Assembly (NCBI RefSeq): GCF_031143425.1
Contig: NC_090445.1
Span: forward strand, 1,577,812,049 to 1,577,876,048
Reading direction: 5' to 3'
Length of the DNA stretch: 64,000 bases
DNA from: Pleurodeles waltl
Taxonomy: Eukaryota; Chordata; Amphibia; Caudata; Salamandridae
Made by a program: the position numbers and the translations under genes. Positions 57,200 through 64,000 of this stretch are shown piece after piece. A model generated the notes under the pieces. It was not told where the DNA came from, did no database searches, and saw only the letters and a program-made list of their open reading frames with translations. Within the stretch, counting starts at the first letter, position 1; each line of letters begins with the position of its first letter.

Positions 57200-58360
57200 C
57201 AGCAATCGTTAGAGACAATGCCCACTTCTGCTCCATACTGGGATCCCACTCGCAGCTCCATCAGTGCACCTCAGTTCACACACTCCAAGCAAATCAGCCG
57301 GGCCCGTGCCTTAACCCCACACACGCTGTCTACCAGAGCACCTCTGTTCTTACAATCAGTACACACTGCTGTTCCAGTACTGGGACCTCGGGCACAGCTC
57401 CATCAGTGCACCTCAGTTCACACACTCCAAGCCCCTCAGCCGTGCCTGTGCCAGAACCCCACACACGCTGTCTGCCAGTGCACCTCTGTTTTTACAGTCA
57501 GTACACACTGCTGTTCAAGTACTGAGACCTCGGGTGCAACTCCATCAGTGCACCTCAGTTCACACACTCGAAGCCCCTCAGTCATGCCAGAACCCCACAC
57601 ATGCTGTCTGCCAGAGCACCTCAGTTCTTACAGTCAGTACACCCTGCTGTTCCAGTACTGGCACCTCAGGCACAGCTCCATCAGTGCACCTCAGTTCTAC
57701 CCTGGCGAGCTCACCTCCTTTCCTATATGGGGACCCCACTCACATGCAGGTTCTTTACAGCAGCTCCATTCTAATATTCAGTCCCATTGCCAAGCCAATA
57801 CTGGATCCAAAAGAGCAAAACACAGCTCAGCCAGGGTACCTCAAGTCCAACATCACTGTTGATGGGAACCACCACAGCTCTGCCAGAATCCATCAGTTCT
57901 AACATTCATGCACGTTTCTTCTCTTCTCAGTACTAAGGCTCATGCACACTCCCAACGTCGCTTCTGCGGTTTAAAGGCAAAGCCACTCCCATGCTGGGCC
58001 CCACTTGCAGCTTCACCAGGGCACCTCCAGGCTAACACTGTCACGCCAATACTACGTTCCACACAAAGCTCCATTAACATACCTCACTTCAGACCTTGTG
58101 TGCCCATTACTATTCCAGTACTGCAGCCCACATACAACTGTCAGTGCACCTCAGCCCAAACCTGCAGCGCCCCATTATTTCAATACCAGGAATTTCACAG
58201 TGCTCCATTTCTCATTCCTCACCTGCTGCCTTCCTGTTCGCCCAGCAGTGGGGGCAGGGGGAGGACACAGCTCTGTCTATACCCCAAATCCTGATCTGAA
58301 GCACCCCAATATTGCTGTATTGGGGTTCACATACAACTCTGCTAATGCACCTCCTGCTGT
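57200..58360 (+). repeat. Minisatellite, ~141-bp unit
   Basis: CTCCATCAGTGCACCTCAGTT recurs at 57256, 57397, 57540 and 57676, giving spacings of about 141, 143 and 136. Between these lie shared phrases (ACACACTGCTGTTC, AACCCCACACACGCTGTCTG). From 57720 to 58360 more diverged copies continue. The frames of up to 214 codons here (Ser/Thr/Pro/His-rich) are repeat artefacts. Confidence 0.85.
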
Positions 58361-58439
58361 TAAGAAAATGCCCCCTGCAATTCTACACTCTGACTTCTGC
58401 TTGACGACGTAGGGGAGCCAGTTAAATCTTCTCTTAGCT

Positions 58440-59270
58440 GCCATCTTTATTTGGGAGGGTCTGTTTCACCTATCTCACTCCGTTCTTTCCTTTAATCTGT
58501 TTACTCTCAATGTTTTCTTCTCCCCCACTTTTCTCGTTCTAGCTCTTAAAATCCACATGTTAACAGTTTTGCTCTTTCTTTCAACTGTTTATTTCTACTC
58601 CTCTCCCTTTTTTTTAAGTTCCCTCTTCCTCTTCCTACCTCCTCTTTCAAACTAGGAAAAACATGGTTATTTCTTTTTTGTTTTATTCCTCTCTTTTTTT
58701 TTCATCAGGCGTTCATTCTTTCACTATTTGTTTCTCTTCCTTCCCTTCATTCTATCTTTTTTTATTTGCCCTTTTCTTTGACTCAGTATGCACCTTTCAC
58801 TTTTTTTAGATCTTTCTTCCTTCCTTCCTTTCTTATCTTTATCTGTCAATTCACGTTTTACTATAAATCTTTCTTTTTTCCATCTGTATGTGGAAGCCAC
58901 AAGTTACTTGTCGGGACCTGAAGTGTCAAAGTGGTTTTCCCATTCTATGTCTGTGGAAAATGTGTCTGTACATACATGCTCTGGTTCTTTCACTGCTTGT
59001 TTCTCTCACCATCTCTTTTTTTCTCTAATGTAAATTTTTCTCTTTCTTTCAACACATTTGTCATTATTTTTTCCTCTGTATCTTTTGTTCACTAGCGTCC
59101 TTCCATTTTCTCTTTTGTCTCTCATATTTGCTTTATTTATTCGCTTAGTTGTATTTTAATTTTCTTGTCTTTCTTTCTCTTCTTTCTTTTATTTCTTTGC
59201 AACCCCCTTCTCTTTCCTCCTTTTGTCTGCTGTATTCCTTTCACTTCACTTTTTCTGCCCCATCTGCTTT
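58440..59270 (+). repeat. Pyrimidine-rich low-complexity tract
   Basis: About 830 bp are dominated by TTTCTTTC, TTCCTTCC and TCTCTTTT words on the plus strand. Frames within it are composition artefacts. Confidence 0.7.
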
Positions 59271-60239
59271 CTGTGCTGAGGCCTAGTTATTATTGGAGCA
59301 ACAGGTGCAGTGGCACCGGGGCCCAGAGACCTATGGACCTCACTCAACTCTAATTACTACTCTATTTTCCTACCAAATTCCAGTCAACCGTTTCCTTTCG
59401 TACTCTAGGGCTCATGACACTGTTACTACGCATCTTGTCTTCTCCATCTTTACTCCCGGCTCCCTGTTTCCTTTCACCCTCCAATCCGTCCAATATTATA
59501 TTGTTGTTATTGTGTTTTGAGCATTACACTCTAATGCCAAAAGTTTATTTCTGATAAAGGTTTATATGATAATTGTATATGTTTTAGGCTAGAGGAAGTA
59601 GGTAAATGGAAGTGCTTTAGTTAAATCCTGGGCCAGTAGAATTATATGGCAGGAAAAGACAACATTATGAGGCTGGGTGGACCAATTTATGTGGTATTAA
59701 AGTCCAGTTATGAATTTACAATGCCAATAGCTTAAACTCAAGAAAATGTGAGACCTATTGCATTGCATATACTTGTTTAAATTTAGATTAGTTGTACTCT
59801 TGTGAGAGTCCCTCGAACCCAAACCCAGATATACAAAGATGTTCTAACCTTAACTTCTCTAAAACTACTGAAGGGATTGACACCAAATAACAACAACCAT
59901 TGGCATAGCCAATAGGTCTTGCCTTTGGGAAATTATAAGGATTTAGTCATGCAGCACATTATTCTGGGTGCTACAACAGCTACTGTTCTTAAATTGTTTA
60001 ATACATTTCACCTTCGGACGCATGGTACTTTAACCCTAACTGCATGTGAGGAGTAAAAGAAAAATAAGTTTACTCAGGGTTGTGGAGTTCAGAGCTTGCT
60101 CAGACTGCACCCAGGTACCTGTGGAGGCCACTGATGTGGGGTCACGTGCTGTAACGGATGCTCTAGAAATAAAGACATAGAATAAAAGTCGCCATGTTAT
60201 CTGAGACAAGGGAGGAGCAGCCAAAACATCACAGCTGCG
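59271..60239. other. No gene; repeat-family-A fragment
   Basis: Bases 59735-59775 (TGTGAGACCTATTGCATTGCATATACTTGTTT-like) match the end of repeat family A. The rest shows nothing recognised. Confidence 0.4.
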
Positions 60240-60900
60240 AACACCACCTCCTGCCACTGAGAGGGGACAGCGGAGGAAGAATGATAGATGAAGAGAACGG
60301 AGGAGAGGGCAGGAGAGTAGCGAGGGGTGAGATAGCAAAGACGGTAAGGGTTAGAGAAGAAGAGAGCTGAGATAGGAGAATTAGGAAAGAAAGTAACAGG
60401 GAAGGGTGAGAGACAGTGAGGGTATTTCAAGGCGCCACTGTGAGAGGAAAGACGAAGAAGACGAGGAGATGACAAAGAGAGAAATCGGAGACGAGAGGAA
60501 GGAAGAACAGATCGATGATGGAAGGGTGGAGGATGACGGTAAAGTATTGAGGGACCGTGAGTGAAAGAAGGAGGGGAATGGCTGGTGAATGAAGGTGGGG
60601 TAAGAATAGAATGACTGGGAGAAAGGAGGATGGGAAAGGACCAGTGACAGATGGTGAATGAAAGAGAGTGAAGGACGTGAGGGGGTGAGACATAATAAAG
60701 GAGGGAGAGGAAGGGCGGGAGAAAGTGAATGAAGGCATGAAGATAGGTGCGTCCGACAGTGAAGTGAAAAGGAGCCAAATGAAGTGGTGGAGAATGGGAG
60801 GAGAGATGACATGGCAAAGGAAGAATTGGGGACTGTGAGAAGGTGTGAGAATTGAGTGGAAGAGTAAGAGGTGAGACAAAAGAGGAAATCATCATGTGAC
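60240..60900 (+). repeat. Purine-rich low-complexity tract
   Basis: About 660 bp are G/A-rich on the plus strand (GAGAGGAAAGACGAAGAAG-type), with no fixed period. The long Ser/Pro/Leu-rich frames on the minus strand (up to 232 codons) result from the composition, and I do not call them genes. Confidence 0.7.
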
Positions 60901-61199
60901 AGATAAGAATAGATTCTGCACTTCAAAAAAATCCTCATCTTTTTGTGAGAAAGAACTGTATTGGTATAGATGGCAGCTGTGTAAGGTTGTGACAAACAAG
61001 AGGCAATAACTCCCATGCTTTTGGAGTGGGCGCAACACAGGAATGTCTCAGGCTGTGCTGGCCCTTGAATGTCTCTACGCTCTCCAAAACGATCATTATT
61101 GTAATTTGGTGCTTTCGTAAAGTGACTTAGTGGCCAGTGGCCAAGGATGCACTATGTAAAAAACCTGCAAAACATATTTAAAAAAAAAAAACAATGATG
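60901..61199. other. No recognisable feature
   Basis: Short spacer between the purine tract and the L1; includes an A-run at 61178-61190. Confidence 0.4.
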
Positions 61200-62379
61200 A
61201 GAGGGTGTTGGCAAGGCGAGGACACATCTCACCTGAGCTCCTGCTCGGTTTCCCCTTTCCCCTCTAAAAGCTCACTGGGGGAGGGCACCAATCAGCCCCA
61301 AATGTCTTAAGACCCAAACTGAACCCTTAAAGAAGGTTCTGGGAGATGAATGACCGTCTGGCCTACCCGCAGTGCGGCCGTGTTGGACCATTCTGTGAGC
61401 CCGTCAGTGTTTGAAACATGGCAGCCATCTTGACGGTCACGGGCCGCTCCTGCAGGGAAGATCAGCGGAGCTCAGACTGCCAGAGAATTTGGCAACACGG
61501 CAGGCTGTGAGTACTGCATGCACATGGAGAGGGACGCATAGGAAAGCCGTGGCCCACTCTATAATCCTCACGCAGTGATTACTTCCTGCTGTGCCTACCT
61601 AGAGGCCTACCGCATCCTGGAGTGGTACATGGGGAGTACTGAGGTGCCCTCCGGAAGACCAGACTTACCCTTTCACACTGAGCACCTGCAGTGCGACTGC
61701 TTCACGAAAAGGACATATAAAGGTAGATCATTATTGTCAGCGGCCTAACGGAGCAGTGTGCCCCACTTCTTAGTGCATCCTTATGACTCGACCACAAGGC
61801 CTACCTGCGGCCCCTTCCAGGGGCACACTGCATCCATCCCTTGAAGCGCCCCTGCCACACAAGTCCAGAGTGTGAACCTGCATCGGCTTGCATGCCTGTG
61901 TCTATATTCCTCCAGGAGCAGATCTCAGAGGATACCTCACTCAAGGGTGCCCCGCCTATAGGCCAACTCTTATCTGGAACGCTTTTGCGATTTAGGCTCT
62001 GACAACCCAAACAGACACTGACCCCAGAGCCACCGCCTATGCCCCAGCTGGCCTCTACAAACTACGCCTCCCCTTGGTATTGCTACTACCTTCTAAAAAG
62101 AACCTTGGCCACTGTGTGCTTCTCACTTTCTGTGTTGACTGCAACCCTTCTTGAGTGCCTGGTTACCCAGCTTTCTGGCTCCCGACTAGGAGGGATATAC
62201 GTGGGCCTCCAGTACACGTATACAGATATGACTGGTTCCTCTAATCCCTAGTTGGTGACAGTGATAATTTGACACACCACGGTGGATGCCTACAACCCCC
62301 CACCCCATCAGCGATGGCAACCAATTGCACAAAGGCGTCACCGCATTCCTCAATAAAAGACATTCTCCAAAAATCTGAC

Positions 62380-63270
62380 CTGCAGCCAGGACGCAGGGGG
62401 GATGGTCTCTACCCTTAGTCCTATCAACCAAACCGCCAACAGATGTTCAAATACCGGCTACCAAAGGGGACACACACCTCCTTCTGACCGAGTTTCGTAG
62501 GGACCTTTATGCGCTCCGCCAATACTTTATGCGCACTCTTTCTGATCTTGGTGAATCGGTCCACCAACTGGACTACGCTTAACAACAATAGAGCCGTCCT
62601 CCACCGATCAAGCCCTGGAAAATGTAGACCAGACACATGCATAGAAAAACTGGAAAAGAACTAAGACTTCCTCCAAGACGAGATGGATGACTTAGTGAAT
62701 CGCTCAAGGCGGAATAATATGTGTTAGAGGAGTCAGCACAGCCGTCTCTACATCAGACACCGAGACTCTCATTCAGGCCCTCTTTGCCCACCTATTAGGT
62801 TTGGACTGCGACCAACCAGTACTTCTAGTCCGAACACATAGGGTGTTTTTGACACTTCAATAGCAGAAAAACCTCCCGCCGGATGATCTCACCAGGGTCC
62901 ACTACTTCCACATCAAGGAGAGGATAATGCAAGCGGCGAGACTGCAAGACCCAATTGTTTTCAGTCTCTTCATTTATCTTGATGAATTGGCTCATACGTT
63001 GGCACGCTGGAGGGAGTTTTGGGTCACCACTCTTAACCTGCGTGATTGAAAGATCACATATCTCTGCGCCTCCATTTCACCTTCCAGAACAAGCGAGTGG
63101 TGGTGCGCACTCCAGAGCAGTTCCAACGTCTTATCATTTTCCCATGACTTGGAGCGGGGGATGGAGATTCCTGAATCACAAATCTGCAAGGAAGAAAGCC
63201 CATAAACATCAACAAAAGATTGATGCCCAAGTCCATCGACAGGCTTCATCAAACGACAAAACTCCCACAT
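62380..63270 (+). pseudogene. L1 ORF1 remnant
   Basis: Fragments in different frames follow L1 ORF1 order. A coiled-coil-like start (LSDLGESVHQLD, near 62535-62575) comes first. The DDLVNRSRRNNM block near 62685-62720 marks the coiled coil/RRM boundary. A RTHRVFLTLQ-like block near 62830-62860 follows, then RVHYFHIKERIMQAARLQD near 62895-62950, typical of the RRM/CTD. A late LARWREFW block is near 63000. ORF1 protein coats the LINE RNA. Stops and frame changes are numerous, so no product is possible. Confidence 0.65.
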
Positions 63271-63721
63271 AACCTTATGACTTTCTACGGGGCCACGACT
63301 GGCTGTTGCCGATGGCTGCAGATAGAATGCTTTCTCAATATAAATGGCTGCTGCTCCCCTTCCAGTCACTTCAACACATAGTAACACTGGGAGGGGATGG
63401 GGGGATCCAGTTCCCTTTCCCAGGAGCTCACCTTCTAATTCCTGTTTCTCTCCTTCTTTCTTGGAGAATTTTCCCTTTTCTAATGCTTTGTTTTCTCTGA
63501 CTGTCATGCTGTCCCACACGGTCCCCCTCTGAGGGGGGACGGGTCTGGACCAGCAATGTCGGCACGATTGATGTCTTTCGTTGGGTTCTGATTATGTTAG
63601 TTACCTGTTTTTATCAGTTGTTCGACACATTGCTATAACTACACCATCAGGACAATGAGAAGACAGTTGATTCTTTAAACACTACCTTCGAGGTAGGCAG
63701 CGTCCACCTTTTACTGTTTTT

Positions 63722-64000
63722 ATGACACTTAAACTAGTAACCCTAAATGTACAGGGTCTCAATTCCCCTATAAAATGATGAATACTAACCAATTGGCTGC
63801 GCCGACAGGAGACTGATGTTGCGTTCCTGCAGGAGACGCACCTCCTTAGAGAAGACGCCAATCGTCTAAGCTCATACTTGTCTCCCACTCAATATCACTC
63901 CTCCTATACTTGCGGGCGTGGCCCTGTTTTTTCAAAGAGACCTTTTGTTCCAACTTGATGCCACTTATAGGGATACAGAGGGCCGTGTGGTGGGGGTTCG
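63722..64000 (+). pseudogene. L1 ORF2 start (APE endonuclease), 3' side outside window
   Basis: The ATG at 63722 begins MTLKLVTLNVQGLNSPIK, a typical L1 endonuclease start with the catalytic Asn. Two TGA codons follow at 63776-63781. The same frame continues with DVAFLQETHL near 63815-63845, carrying the catalytic Glu. The rest of the endonuclease and the RT are outside the window. The double stop makes this copy inactive. Confidence 0.78.

Larger units (their letters stand above)
61200..64000 (+). mobile_element. L1-type LINE, 5' part, runs off the window
   Basis: The order is a GC-rich leader (from about 61200), an ORF1 remnant (62380-63270), a 450-bp spacer and the start of ORF2 at 63722. 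This is the layout of an L1. The 5' limit is approximate, being where composition changes after an A-run. Many stops show that it is old. Confidence 0.65.

Noticed and set aside
57218..58412. Plus-strand frames up to 214 codons with internal repeats
   Set aside because: Three frames are open across the 141-bp minisatellite, and the protein repeats mirror the DNA period.
60197..61016. Ser/Pro/Leu-rich minus-strand frames up to 232 codons
   Set aside because: The purine-rich plus strand makes stop codons rare on the complement; three overlapping frames are open at once.

Overview
The window looks like intergenic or intronic DNA from a very large, repeat-rich vertebrate genome. A salamander (newt-type) is most likely, because DIRS, PIF/Harbinger, L2/CR1, L1, a second APE-type LINE and a class I-like endogenous retrovirus lie close together, and several non-coding repeats resemble families I remember as abundant in salamander genomes. 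That assignment is recognition, not a database result. I see no exon of a host protein-coding gene and no tRNA or rRNA gene. Almost every long open frame is a transposable element or a low-complexity artefact.

Layout. 1-2713: right part of a DIRS retrotransposon (RT-RNase H, overlapping tyrosine recombinase, terminal repeat structure). 4128-5900: decayed L1 ORF2. 7937-12952: two ~288 bp copies of one sequence in inverted orientation, 4.4 kb apart, enclosing MITE-like repeats. 15062-18800: a complete PIF/Harbinger transposon with a TGA target duplication, an apparently intact spliced 352-codon transposase on the minus strand and a damaged Myb/SANT-type ORF1 on the plus strand. 20240-23560: a GC-rich L2-like LINE (minus strand) with a ~66-75 bp minisatellite directly upstream of its 5' side. 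26702-29780: an LTR-like dispersed repeat carrying a nested 860 bp solo LTR. 30985-33294: three tandem arrays. 33440-33953, 35988-36143 and 55358-55858: MITEs, two of one family in opposite orientations. 36279-53981: an endogenous retrovirus (LTR-gag-pro-pol-env-LTR, 5-bp TSD AACTC). It is broken by stops and frameshifts, by a hAT-type MITE in the protease and by a 4.5 kb LINE in the 3' LTR. 54235-55200: an RT fragment and a perfect hairpin between diverged inverted repeats. 57200-58360: a 141-bp minisatellite. 58440-60900: strand-asymmetric pyrimidine/purine tracts. 61200-64000: 5' part of a decayed L1 (ORF1 and the start of ORF2).

How it fits together. The record is one of nested insertion rather than cooperating genes. 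The retrovirus landed first; the hAT MITE and the LINE later landed inside it. The Harbinger element is the least decayed autonomous element, and its transposase could in principle act on non-autonomous relatives. I did not find a new multi-gene biological system. The most interesting points are the intact Harbinger transposase beside a dead ORF1, the duplicated initiator-Met-like primer-binding sequence of the retrovirus, the long inverted duplication at 8-13 kb, and the minisatellite at the 5' side of the L2-like LINE.
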